From Planctomycetota bacterium (lineage in GTDB: Bacteria; Planctomycetota; Phycisphaerae; Sedimentisphaerales; Anaerobacaceae): a stretch of 5,706 nucleotides of DNA. The notes under the pieces were generated by a model. The model had not been told where the DNA came from. It searched no databases and saw only the letters and a list, made by a program, of their open reading frames with translations. The stretch is taken from the NCBI GenBank assembly GCA_020344865.1, contig CP070830.1, positions 1,382,344-1,388,049 of the forward strand, given 5' to 3'. Position 1 is the stretch's first letter, and each line of letters opens with the position of its first letter. This document shows positions 1-5,023 of the stretch, piece by piece. The translations under genes were made by a program, and so were the position numbers.

Positions 1-940
1 GATATTTCGCATTTCTGCCGGCGTTCCACTGAAGGGTTACGTTTCCGGGCACACCCACAGCTTTATTAGCCGGTCTCGGACGCCAGGACTGGTTAACATC
101 AAGGACCAGCCAATGGTCCAGAAACCTCGAGGCAAGATTCCATTTTTCCATTGATTCTATCCCGTCGGGCTCTAAGTCGTTATCGAAATCCTCGGTTCCG
201 TCATAGTTGTTCTCGCAAAGGGTGCCAAAATAGGAGCTTTTGCTGCCTATAACAATATCAAGCCCGACCTGAAGGTCCGCCTCAAGCTGCACTTCGGTCG
301 TCTCTCGCCCGGTGAGCCAGCCGAACGTCTTGTAAGGCTGTATCGCATACTCATACGTCAATACGTAACCATCCACCGTGGTCGCCATGTCGGGTATGTA
401 CTCGGGCGCAAGCGGGTTGTCATCATTATAATCCGGCCACTGCGGAGGCACACACCACCAACCGTCGTTATTGTCATTGCCGGTCATCCACTGCTGCGCA
501 TAATCATTGCCGAGTTCATTGCCTTCGTCGTCCCAAACCAATTGGTATGGGAACATGTCGCTGTTGTTTGCGTCGACATATACCTCCACAAGGTCATATT
601 TGTTATAATCACTCCCGTCGCAGTAGCAGTCTCCGAAGACATGGTCCGTGTCTATAGCCGTCACTACCACGTAGAGGCGGTTGGTTGCCGGGTTCCAGAG
701 GGCGGCCCAGTATGCGTCAAAGAGGTCATCCGGTTCTGGAACACCCTGGTTGTCGGAATAATGCAGATTCAAGGGAAGCCATTTCGCATGGTCCCATTCG
801 TTGGGGCCTATCATCCCGTCTATGTTCGGTTCCCCGACCATGATGTAGTATTCACCGAAGAGGTCCTGGCCCTCGTACGCCGATGCCGTTGTGGATAAAA
901 CAAGCACAGACAAAGACAAAATGAGAACATTCCTATTCAT
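1..940 (-). CDS. Secreted CBM9-like domain protein (C-terminus off the left edge)
   Basis: Reading down from the ATG at 940-938 gives 313 codons with no stop, so the gene is partial. A signal peptide is clear: Asn/Arg N-terminus, hydrophobic residues 5-16, and probable signal peptidase I cleavage after ASA at residue 21. Residues about 37-230 resemble the CBM9-like/DOMON beta-sandwich: an opening PNIDGMIGPNEWDHA (38-52), an aromatic strand ending LYVVVTAIDTDHV (89-101), and YDLVEVYVDANNS (115-127). This fold often binds sugars or haem. From about residue 290, PANKAVGVPGNVTLQWNAG looks like the start of a fibronectin/Ig-like repeat common in large planctomycete secreted proteins. The start is fixed by AAAGGAGG at 954-947, six bases from the ATG. 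It is divergent from the pseudopilin gene. The role is probably extracellular carbohydrate binding; any catalytic domain would lie outside the window. The coding call is strong, the family call moderate. Confidence 0.88.
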   Translation of the reverse strand, partial: MNRNVLILSLSVLVLSTTASAYEGQDLFGEYYIMVGEPNIDGMIGPNEWDHAKWLPLNLHYSDNQGVPEPDDLFDAYWAALWNPATNRLYVVVTAIDTDHVFGDCYCDGSDYNKYDLVEVYVDANNSDMFPYQLVWDDEGNELGNDYAQQWMTGNDNNDGWWCVPPQWPDYNDDNPLAPEYIPDMATTVDGYVLTYEYAIQPYKTFGWLTGRETTEVQLEADLQVGLDIVIGSKSSYFGTLCENNYDGTEDFDNDLEPDGIESMEKWNLASRFLDHWLVLDVNQSWRPRPANKAVGVPGNVTLQWNAGRNAKY

Positions 941-992
941 ATGTTTCCTCCTTTCATAAAAAAAACTTAAAAAAGACAGACGTTAGAAAAGC

Positions 993-1040
993 CTAATACC
1001 AAAACAAGAGAGAAATTAAGAGACATGATTTTCTTAACAC
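993..1040 (-). CDS. Possible 15-residue leader peptide upstream of the CBM9-like gene
   Basis: On the minus strand AAGGAGG (1053-1047) lies six bases before a GTG at 1040, which opens 15 codons ending in TAG at 995-993. The peptide reads MLRKSCLLISLLFWY, with two basic residues then a hydrophobic run, like the beginning of a signal peptide. Its Shine-Dalgarno and spacing are as good as those of the CBM9-like gene 53 bases further on, and it lies inside the predicted leader transcript. It could be a regulatory leader peptide, a small membrane peptide, or the relic of an earlier start of the secreted gene. Short length keeps confidence low. Confidence 0.35.
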   Translation of the reverse strand: MLRKSCLLISLLFWY

Positions 1041-1107
1041 AATGCTCCTCCTTAAAAATAAAACCTCAGTGCATTGCCAAACCACACTCGCCGGGCTGCT
1101 TAAGACC

Positions 1108-1137
1108 TTTATACCAACCGGCCCGCTATTGTGTCAA
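1108..1137 (-). promoter_or_regulatory. Sigma70-type promoter for the CBM9-like gene
   Basis: On the minus strand TTGACA (1137-1132) is a perfect -35 box, followed after 18 bases by TATAAA (1113-1108) as -10. Transcription would start near 1101-1100 and give a leader of about 160 bases that contains a small ORF before the CBM9-like start. The match to consensus is good, but nothing beyond sequence supports it. Confidence 0.6.
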
Positions 1138-1200
1138 GAAAAAATCCGGAGGCCTTTATAATTTCCCGGCAAACAGCTAAAAACGCCTAAGGTCTTTATA
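1108..1200 (-). repeat. Three degenerate direct repeats around TATAAAGRYCT
   Basis: On the minus strand, TATAAAGACCTTAGGC (from 1200), TATAAAGGCCTCCGGA (from 1160) and TATAAAGGTCTTAAGC (from 1113) share TATAAAG-purine-pyrimidine-CT and a partly conserved tail. Start-to-start spacing is 40 and 47 bases. The last overlaps the predicted -10 box. They may be tandem promoters or binding sites for a regulator; with three degenerate copies, chance is not excluded. Confidence 0.3.
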
Positions 1201-1282
1201 TAGAAGCACTTACAGATATTCCGCCCCCCACCGAAACCCGCTAAATTCAGCAATATATCTATGTGTTAGAGGTAAAAAAAGC

Positions 1283-1310
1283 TTGCAAAAAAATCTTTTT
1301 GAGCCATAAT
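1283..1310 (+). promoter_or_regulatory. Sigma70-type promoter for the pseudopilin gene
   Basis: TTGCAA (1283-1288) as -35 and CATAAT (1305-1310) as -10 are separated by 16 bases that include A and T tracts. The predicted start, near 1316-1318, falls exactly at the left arm of a strong hairpin. The same TTGCAA-16-base arrangement appears before rpmH. Confidence 0.5.
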
Positions 1311-1315
1311 ACTGA

Positions 1316-1344
1316 CTCAGATAAATCGAAGAAGATTTACTGAG
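1316..1344 (+). promoter_or_regulatory. Bulged 11-bp hairpin or operator at the pseudopilin transcript start
   Basis: CTCAG (1316-1320), a bulged A, and TAAATC (1322-1327) pair with GATTTA (1334-1339) and CTGAG (1340-1344) across the loop GAAGAA. The stem has 11 pairs and one bulge. It sits at the predicted 5' end of the mRNA, so it could protect the transcript end or act as a dyad-symmetric operator. It has no U-tract and is not a terminator. Confidence 0.5.
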
Positions 1345-1346
1345 CA

Positions 1347-1359
1347 AAAGCCCGGCTTT
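1347..1359 (+). promoter_or_regulatory. Small second hairpin in the pseudopilin leader
   Basis: AAAGC (1347-1351) pairs with GCTTT (1355-1359) across CCG, two bases after the first hairpin. With the first stem and the repeat element that follows, it makes most of the roughly 95-base leader potentially structured. The short stem makes it weak taken alone. Confidence 0.3.
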
Positions 1360-1365
1360 GTGCAC

Positions 1366-1399
1366 CTTACAAGCAGTGCGTGAGACTTGGGTACAGAGT
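1366..1399 (+). repeat. 34-bp repeated element, copy 1 (pseudopilin leader)
   Basis: This stretch matches 2324-2357 at 29 of 34 positions, in the same orientation, 958 bases apart. It ends one base before the pseudopilin Shine-Dalgarno. In one frame it reads LQAVRETWVQS, against LQAVRETRVRS in the second copy. Three of the five differences fall in third codon positions and are silent. It may be a dispersed genomic repeat, a conserved leader sequence, or part of a repeated short coding segment. Confidence 0.6.
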
Positions 1400-1412
1400 A
1401 AGGGGTATGATA

Positions 1413-2186
1413 ATGGAAAAACGGAGAGCGTTTACCCTCGTGGAGCTACTGGTTGTAATAGCCATCATTGCGCTATTGATGTCGATACTGATGCCGGCAC
1501 TGGCACGGGTAAGAAAGCAGGCAAAGGACGTCCTGTGCATGTCGAACCTGAAACAGTGGGGGACTATCTTTTCCATGTACACCGGTGACTACGACAGTTA
1601 TTTCCATGAAGGCTGGCATGGCAGCGGCCCGGCCCGGCACTGGATGAGCACCCTGCGCTCATACTACAGCAATGAGTCCGAGCTGCGGTTCTGCCCCGCA
1701 GCGACGAAACCCCGCTCCGAAGGGGGGCGCGGCGTATTTTCGGCGTGGGGAATCTTTCTCGGGGGATGGAGCGGCTGGGGAGAAGATGACTTCGGCAGCT
1801 ACGGGATAAACAGCTGGGTCTGCAATCCTCCAGAGGGAACGGAGCCCTATCCAACACCGGAAAAATACTGGAGAACCGCAACTGTCAGAAGAGCCGCTAA
1901 TACACCGCTATTCCTGGACGCCTGGTGGTTCGATGGCTGGGCGGAACCCTGGCACGCCCCGATACCGTTCGAGGACACATACATCTCCGGCAACTCGATG
2001 GAGGCGATGGGGGATTTCTGCGTAAACCGGCACGGTGGGTATCTGCACGGGCTTTTCCTGGATTTCTCTGTCAGGAGAATTGGACTGAAGGAGCTGTGGA
2101 GGCTTAAATGGCATCGCACCTTCGAAACGAGCTATCCAGCGCCCATATGGCCGGAGTGGATGAAAAACTTTAAAGATTACGACTAA
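1413..2186 (+). CDS. Type II secretion/type IV pilin-like pseudopilin, DUF1559-related
   Basis: The product has 257 residues. The N-terminus is a class III prepilin signal: basic MEKRRA, cleavage expected between A6 and F7, then FTLVELLVVIAIIALLMSILMPAL with the conserved Glu at mature position 5 (E11) and one TM helix (about 12-31). CMSNLKQWG (42-50) is the block usual after the helix in planctomycete DUF1559-type proteins. RHGGYLHGLFLDF near residue 207 carries the H-X9-D spacing of the H-X9-DG domain, with Phe for Gly. Start choice: AGGGG at 1401-1405 is seven bases from the ATG at 1413, while the ATG at 1407 is too close. It probably enters a pseudopilus or envelope-anchored fibre after processing by prepilin peptidase; its partner is unknown. 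Planctomycetes carry many such paralogues, usually as single genes, and this one also stands alone. Confidence 0.92.
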   Translation: MEKRRAFTLVELLVVIAIIALLMSILMPALARVRKQAKDVLCMSNLKQWGTIFSMYTGDYDSYFHEGWHGSGPARHWMSTLRSYYSNESELRFCPAATKPRSEGGRGVFSAWGIFLGGWSGWGEDDFGSYGINSWVCNPPEGTEPYPTPEKYWRTATVRRAANTPLFLDAWWFDGWAEPWHAPIPFEDTYISGNSMEAMGDFCVNRHGGYLHGLFLDFSVRRIGLKELWRLKWHRTFETSYPAPIWPEWMKNFKDYD

Positions 2187-2306
2187 ACGCCTATACGCTA
2201 CACACCCTTCTCGCGTCTGCTGTTTTGTCTCCGGGTCCCGGATTTAATATGTCTGTCTCACCGGCCCCGCTCGCCCATTACCCCTTACCGCTCAGGAGGC
2301 GAATAG
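2187..2306. other. Spacer after the pseudopilin gene
   Basis: This non-coding spacer contains a weak hairpin at 2230-2242 and the AGGAGG Shine-Dalgarno (2294-2299) of the following small ORF. No clear promoter is visible. Confidence 0.6.
2230..2242 (+). terminator. Weak terminator-like hairpin after the pseudopilin gene
   Basis: TCCGG (2230-2234) pairs with CCGGA (2238-2242) across GTC and is followed by TTTAAT. The five-pair GC-rich stem and poor T-tract, 44 bases after the stop codon, make it only a possible terminator. Confidence 0.25.
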
Positions 2307-2447
2307 ATGCTCCTTGCTCGTATCTTACAAGCGGTTCGTGAGACCCGGGTACGGAGTGCAGGGGGCAGGGTGGAATTTGTTGACGGAGGTGTTGTGGGGG
2401 GATATGATTTCGGGCAAAGAAAGAGGGTGGAGGGGGCAGGTAAGTAG
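2307..2447 (+). CDS. Possible 46-residue small protein of unknown function
   Basis: AGGAGG (2294-2299) lies seven bases before an ATG at 2307, and the frame runs 46 codons to TAG at 2445-2447. The peptide starts MLLARILQAVRETRVRSAGG and is rich in Gly, Arg and Val, with predicted positive charge and no TM helix. Residues 7-17 (LQAVRETRVRS) fall in the 34-bp element repeated in the pseudopilin leader, where the same frame is kept and three of five differences are silent. That pattern and the strong Shine-Dalgarno support translation. Against it, the other copy lacks an obvious Shine-Dalgarno and the peptide matches no family I know. It may instead be a pseudogene fragment of a repeated gene. 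The next gene starts 56 bases downstream. Confidence 0.4.
   Translation: MLLARILQAVRETRVRSAGGRVEFVDGGVVGGYDFGQRKRVEGAGK
2324..2357 (+). repeat. 34-bp repeated element, copy 2
   Basis: Second copy of the element at 1366-1399, direct orientation, 29 of 34 identical. It carries the palindrome ACCCGGGT (2343-2350), which the first copy lacks. It lies inside the small ORF at 2307-2447 and about 150 bases upstream of the NagX-like start. Confidence 0.6.
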
Positions 2448-2503
2448 ACGGGTAAAGGAGCAGATAGGAGGCGGGTGAGATTGGGTAAGGAGCAATTCGG
2501 AAG

Positions 2504-3730
2504 ATGACGCTATCGAGAGAAGGCGAGCGAGGCATAGCCGAGACGGGGAGGGTTGTATCCATCGACGTATTTCGGGGGCTGACGATTTCTTTGATGATAT
2601 TTGTCAATACGATAGGGGAAGCAGGAATTAGGAATGTTCCGTTGTGGCTGAAGCATGCGCCGAGGGACGTTGACGGGATGACGCTTCCGGATATTGTGTT
2701 TCCGGGTTTTTTGTTCGTGGTCGGTATGGCGATACCGTACGCGATTGGTGCGCGGATGAAGAGGGGCGAGAGTATGTTCGGGATTTGGAGGCATATTCTG
2801 GTTCGGACATTGAGCCTGCTGGTTCTCGGGGTTTTTATGGTCAACGCCGAAGGGGGATATAATCAGGAGGCGATGATGATACCGGTGGGACTCTGGGCGG
2901 TTCTGGTATTTGTCTGTGCGATTCTGGTCTGGAATTCTTATCCGCGGACGGAGTCGTTCCGGCGATTTATTTTTGTGGGGTTGAGGGTACTGGGTGTGGC
3001 TGGCCTGGCGGTTTTGTTTACGGCGTATCACGGTGAGCACAGCAGGTGGATGGGGCCGCGATGGTGGGGGATATTAGGGTTGATAGGATGGGCTTATCTT
3101 ATCGGGTGTGTTATTTATGTCGGCGTTAGTCGAAGCTTGGCGGCGCTTATCGGGGCGTTAGGTGTTCTTACACTCGTGAACGTCGGGGTGCATTCGGGGC
3201 GTTTGGAGCTGCCGGGGGTTTTGAGCTTTTTGCAGGGGCAGGGCGGTAACGCGGCGCACAGCATATTAGTGGTGGCGGGGATTATCGTATCGCAGATATT
3301 TTTAGACGGCGAGGGCACGGCGAGCGTCGGAGCGAGAATCAAACGGTTGATTTATTTTTCGGCGGGACTTTTTGTCTGCGGATACTTCCTTCGGCCGGTG
3401 CAGGGGATATCGAAGATTCAGGGGACAGCGACGTGGTCATTATATTGCGGGAGTATTAGTGTTGCGGTCTTTGTGTTTCTGTACTGGGTGGTCGATATTT
3501 TGAAGTTTCGAAAATGGTCGGCGTTTGTGGGGCCGGCGGCCCGTAATCCTCTGATGGCATATATCCTGTTTTATATTATTTATTACTTTAGCGCCTGGCA
3601 GGCGTTTTTTAAGCTGCCGGAGAGCATTAAGGAAGGCATGGTCGGGATTTTGTATGCGATATTTTTCTCCGGGCTTATACTGCTGGTAACAGCCTTGTTG
3701 AGCAGATTACACGTGAGGTTGCGTTTATAG
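2504..3730 (+). CDS. NagX/HGSNAT-like multispanning acyltransferase (COG4299/DUF5009 type)
   Basis: The 408-residue product has 11-12 predicted TM helices. Family marks are VVSIDVFRGLTISLMIFVN (17-35) in TM1, LKHA (49-52), DIVFPGFLFVVGMAIPYAI from residue 63 in TM2, KIQGTATWSLYCG from about 304, and NPLMAY (348-353). These match the bacterial relatives of heparan-alpha-glucosaminide N-acetyltransferase. H51, between TM1 and TM2, probably corresponds to the acetyl-accepting His of the human enzyme. Such proteins are thought to move acetyl groups across the membrane to amino sugars; the bacterial substrate is often unknown, and NagX has also been proposed to transport N-acetylglucosamine. AAGGAG (2487-2492) lies 11 bases before the ATG, and an in-frame stop at 2486-2488 rules out a longer start. 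A role in amino-sugar handling would fit the glycan-related neighbour, but this is inference. Confidence 0.9.
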   Translation: MTLSREGERGIAETGRVVSIDVFRGLTISLMIFVNTIGEAGIRNVPLWLKHAPRDVDGMTLPDIVFPGFLFVVGMAIPYAIGARMKRGESMFGIWRHILVRTLSLLVLGVFMVNAEGGYNQEAMMIPVGLWAVLVFVCAILVWNSYPRTESFRRFIFVGLRVLGVAGLAVLFTAYHGEHSRWMGPRWWGILGLIGWAYLIGCVIYVGVSRSLAALIGALGVLTLVNVGVHSGRLELPGVLSFLQGQGGNAAHSILVVAGIIVSQIFLDGEGTASVGARIKRLIYFSAGLFVCGYFLRPVQGISKIQGTATWSLYCGSISVAVFVFLYWVVDILKFRKWSAFVGPAARNPLMAYILFYIIYYFSAWQAFFKLPESIKEGMVGILYAIFFSGLILLVTALLSRLHVRLRL

Positions 3731-3815
3731 GACATTTTTTGAAGCGATTTTCGGTGTGAAATTGGCATCGCGCGGGGCACAGCCCTAAAAAATTGGTTGG
3801 TTGGGGAAATGGGGG

Positions 3816-3843
3816 TTGCAAAGTTTTGGGAAGAGGGTATGAT
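3816..3843 (+). promoter_or_regulatory. Sigma70-type promoter for rpmH
   Basis: TTGCAA (3816-3821) and TATGAT (3838-3843) are separated by 16 bases, predicting a start near 3850 and a leader of about 80 bases before the GTG of rpmH. The rest of 3731-3931 shows only a TTGG triplet run (about 3793-3804) and G-runs. Confidence 0.5.
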
Positions 3844-3931
3844 ACCGGGTTCTTGATTTGATTTGGTGAATGGGTTAGAAGTGGGTGGCCTTAGAATTGT
3901 GGCGTACGGCCGCAGGACTGGAGAATAGTCA

Positions 3932-4063
3932 GTGGAAAATCATCGCAAGAGCAAGATTAAGCGGCTGCGGAAGATGGGATTTAGAGCGCGTGCGCGGCGG
4001 AAGAAGGGCCGGCAGATGTTCAGCCGGAAGAGGCGGGTGGGGCGGACTATTAACTGCGTTTGA
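3932..4063 (+). CDS. rpmH: 50S ribosomal protein L34 (bL34)
   Basis: This 43-residue, very basic protein is easily missed. HRKSKIKRLRK (4-14), MGFRARARRKKGRQM (15-29) and SRKRRVGR (31-38) line up with the standard L34 blocks: the NRKRKRxHGFRARM segment, then the KxGRKVLxRRRxKGR segment. The usual His before GFRAR is Met15. L34 binds 23S rRNA in the large subunit. The start is GTG 3932: an in-frame TAG at 3926-3928 excludes anything longer, and GGAG (3920-3923) is eight bases upstream. The N-terminus therefore lacks the MKRTxQP opening of most L34s; I believe planctomycete versions can also diverge here. A dedicated promoter lies upstream. rnpA, the usual next gene in bacteria, is absent: about 140 non-coding bases and an opposing gene follow. 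Confidence 0.85.
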   Translation: MENHRKSKIKRLRKMGFRARARRKKGRQMFSRKRRVGRTINCV

Positions 4064-4090
4064 GGGGAATGAAAAATAGCGGATAGCCAT

Positions 4091-4118
4091 TTCGTGATTC
4101 GTGGGTGGTGGTTCGTGG
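4091..4118 (+). repeat. Degenerate heptamer tandem repeat (TTCGTGG-type)
   Basis: TTCGTG starts at 4091, 4098 and 4112, with a diverged unit (GTGGTGG) at 4105, so four units keep an exact seven-base period. A further decayed unit may follow at 4119. It lies 28 bases after the rpmH stop, in the gap facing the convergent membrane-protein gene. No function is evident; it resembles the short heptameric repeats scattered in some bacterial genomes. Confidence 0.55.
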
Positions 4119-4204
4119 CTCGGATGGGGAAATCAAGGGTTAAAATGTAAGGGAGGGTACGACGTTCGGGGGCAGGGAGAGCAAAATGGGAGGGGAAAGT
4201 ATTT

Positions 4205-4696
4205 TCAGTTCGGTTGTTGTTGGGAGTTATCTTCATTAGCTGAAGGCGTTTCCTTGGCCGCCACTATGTTGTATCCCAGTAAAGATGACAAAACACATAA
4301 AATATTAAAGACGCCGAATCCACCAAATACCCCACCAACGCCATCATAAAACGTGTCGAAAATCTTAACTTCACCTCCCTGCAAATCAAGAACGATAAGG
4401 CAGACACTTGTTACAAATCCAAAGAGAACACCCAGAATTATTTGTTGAGCGCGTGGCGTTTTTTTAAGAATGCAACTGTCGACCAGAGCGAACCCAATAA
4501 TTGCCCCCAAGGGGACGCCTGCGAGTAGTGGGACAAAGACTACTAAACCCAAGCCCTCACAGCCTGACCATTTTAAAATCCAAGCATAAAACACGCACAA
4601 ATAGCCCAGAATCATAGCAGTGATGAAAGAACATATTATTCCGCCAAGGTATTCTATTAGAAATCTACATATTTTTTTAGCTATAGACATCACCAT
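4205..4696 (-). CDS. Four-TM membrane protein of unknown function
   Basis: The 163-residue product has four predicted TM helices at about 17-40, 47-72, 84-103 and 118-140. A basic, Lys/Arg-containing N-terminus, a KKTPRAQQ loop (78-85) between TM2 and TM3, and a polar Glu/Asn/Gln C-tail (148-163) flank them. TM2 and TM4 are rich in Gly (PLLAGVPLGAIIGFALVD; GVGGVFGGFGVF). I do not recognise the family. The start is supported by AAGGAAGG (4710-4703), six bases before the ATG at 4696; Met3 is a possible alternative. It overlaps the end of a possible small ORF by 20 bases, which would make a two-gene unit. It reads against rpmH, and its sequence is visibly less G-skewed than the plus-strand genes nearby, which may reflect orientation or acquisition. 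Confidence 0.8.
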   Translation of the reverse strand: MVMSIAKKICRFLIEYLGGIICSFITAMILGYLCVFYAWILKWSGCEGLGLVVFVPLLAGVPLGAIIGFALVDSCILKKTPRAQQIILGVLFGFVTSVCLIVLDLQGGEVKIFDTFYDGVGGVFGGFGVFNILCVLSSLLGYNIVAAKETPSANEDNSQQQPN

Positions 4697-4859
4697 TTGT
4701 TACCTTCCTTAGTTTGCTATATATGTCTGGCACCAAATAGTGAGCAATATTGTGTTGGCCAAGGTCTACTGTCAGGACACTAAACACTACATCTTCCATA
4801 TATAACGCGGGCCTTTTGTTTTTGCTGGTCTTAGTTCCATTGTTAATTTGCCGCCGCAT
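4677..4859 (-). CDS. Possible 60-residue small protein upstream of the membrane protein
   Basis: From the ATG at 4859 the frame runs 60 codons to TAA at 4679-4677, overlapping the membrane-protein start by 20 bases and containing its Shine-Dalgarno. The N-terminal 18 residues are polar and basic (MRRQINNGTKTSKNKR). The rest (LYMEDVVFSVLTVDLGQHNI and LVPDIYSKLRKV) looks like folded protein sequence. No Shine-Dalgarno is visible, but a TATAAT at 4877-4872 would make the message nearly leaderless. The frame stays open up to 5057, but that would overlap the DUF6941-like start and its composition there looks non-coding. I do not recognise the family, and it may simply be leader sequence. Confidence 0.3.
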   Translation of the reverse strand: MRRQINNGTKTSKNKRPALYMEDVVFSVLTVDLGQHNIAHYLVPDIYSKLRKVTNGDVYS

Positions 4860-5023
4860 ATCATATGGGTGATTATAGCTGGGGGTTGTGGTAGTTCCAG
4901 AAGTTTTTGTAATAGTTTGGGTGGGAGTTTTTTTGGCTTGCGTTTGGGGATGGTTTGGCTGATGATATGGTAGGTTAGTGAACAGGTTACGGTGATATAG
5001 TTTGAATTTAAGGGTAAGAAGAG
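4860..5023. other. Divergent spacer before the DUF6941-like gene
   Basis: This T- and G-rich spacer lies between the minus-strand unit and the DUF6941-like gene. Apart from the TATAAT-type box on the minus strand I see no convincing plus-strand promoter, repeat or conserved RNA structure. TATAGT near 4995 has no good -35 partner. Confidence 0.5.
4872..4900 (-). promoter_or_regulatory. Possible promoter for the minus-strand membrane-protein unit
   Basis: A perfect TATAAT lies on the minus strand at 4877-4872; 17 bases upstream, CTGGAA (4900-4895) matches the -35 consensus at only three positions. The predicted start near 4866-4865 would leave about six bases before the ATG at 4859. Confidence 0.35.

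Larger units (their letters stand above)
941..1412. other. Divergent intergenic control region
   Basis: This 472-base gap separates the start of the minus-strand CBM9-like gene from the plus-strand pseudopilin gene. It holds a promoter for each direction, a short leader ORF with its own Shine-Dalgarno on the minus strand, three similar TATAAAG-type motifs, two hairpins at the predicted pseudopilin transcript start, and the first copy of a 34-bp repeated element. No longer convincing coding frame is visible. Confidence 0.8.

Noticed and set aside
542..898. 118-codon plus-strand open frame
   Set aside because: Antisense to the CBM9-like coding sequence, which has a signal peptide, strong Shine-Dalgarno and domain motifs; the plus frame has no Shine-Dalgarno and no family resemblance.
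2329..2357. GGTTCGTGAGACC-like segment resembling a tRNA T-arm or group II intron motif
   Set aside because: No acceptor stem, anticodon arm or intron domain V can be folded around it; the resemblance is limited to a few bases.
2278..2844. 188-codon minus-strand open frame
   Set aside because: Antisense to the small ORF and the NagX-like N-terminus; its Pro/Ser/Thr/Ile-rich composition is typical of the complement of G-rich coding sequence.
3773..3791. GGGGC-ACA-GCCCT hairpin followed by an A-tract after the NagX-like gene
   Set aside because: The tract is A on the plus strand, so it is not an intrinsic terminator for that gene, and no minus-strand gene ends here.
3793..3815. GGTTGGTTGGGG followed by GGGGG as a G-quadruplex
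   Set aside because: It could form at most a weak two-layer quadruplex, and G-runs are common throughout this strand.
3885..4079. 64-codon plus frame and 98-codon minus frame over 3940-4236
   Set aside because: Both are out-of-frame readings of the rpmH locus; the rpmH frame has the L34 motif and a Shine-Dalgarno.
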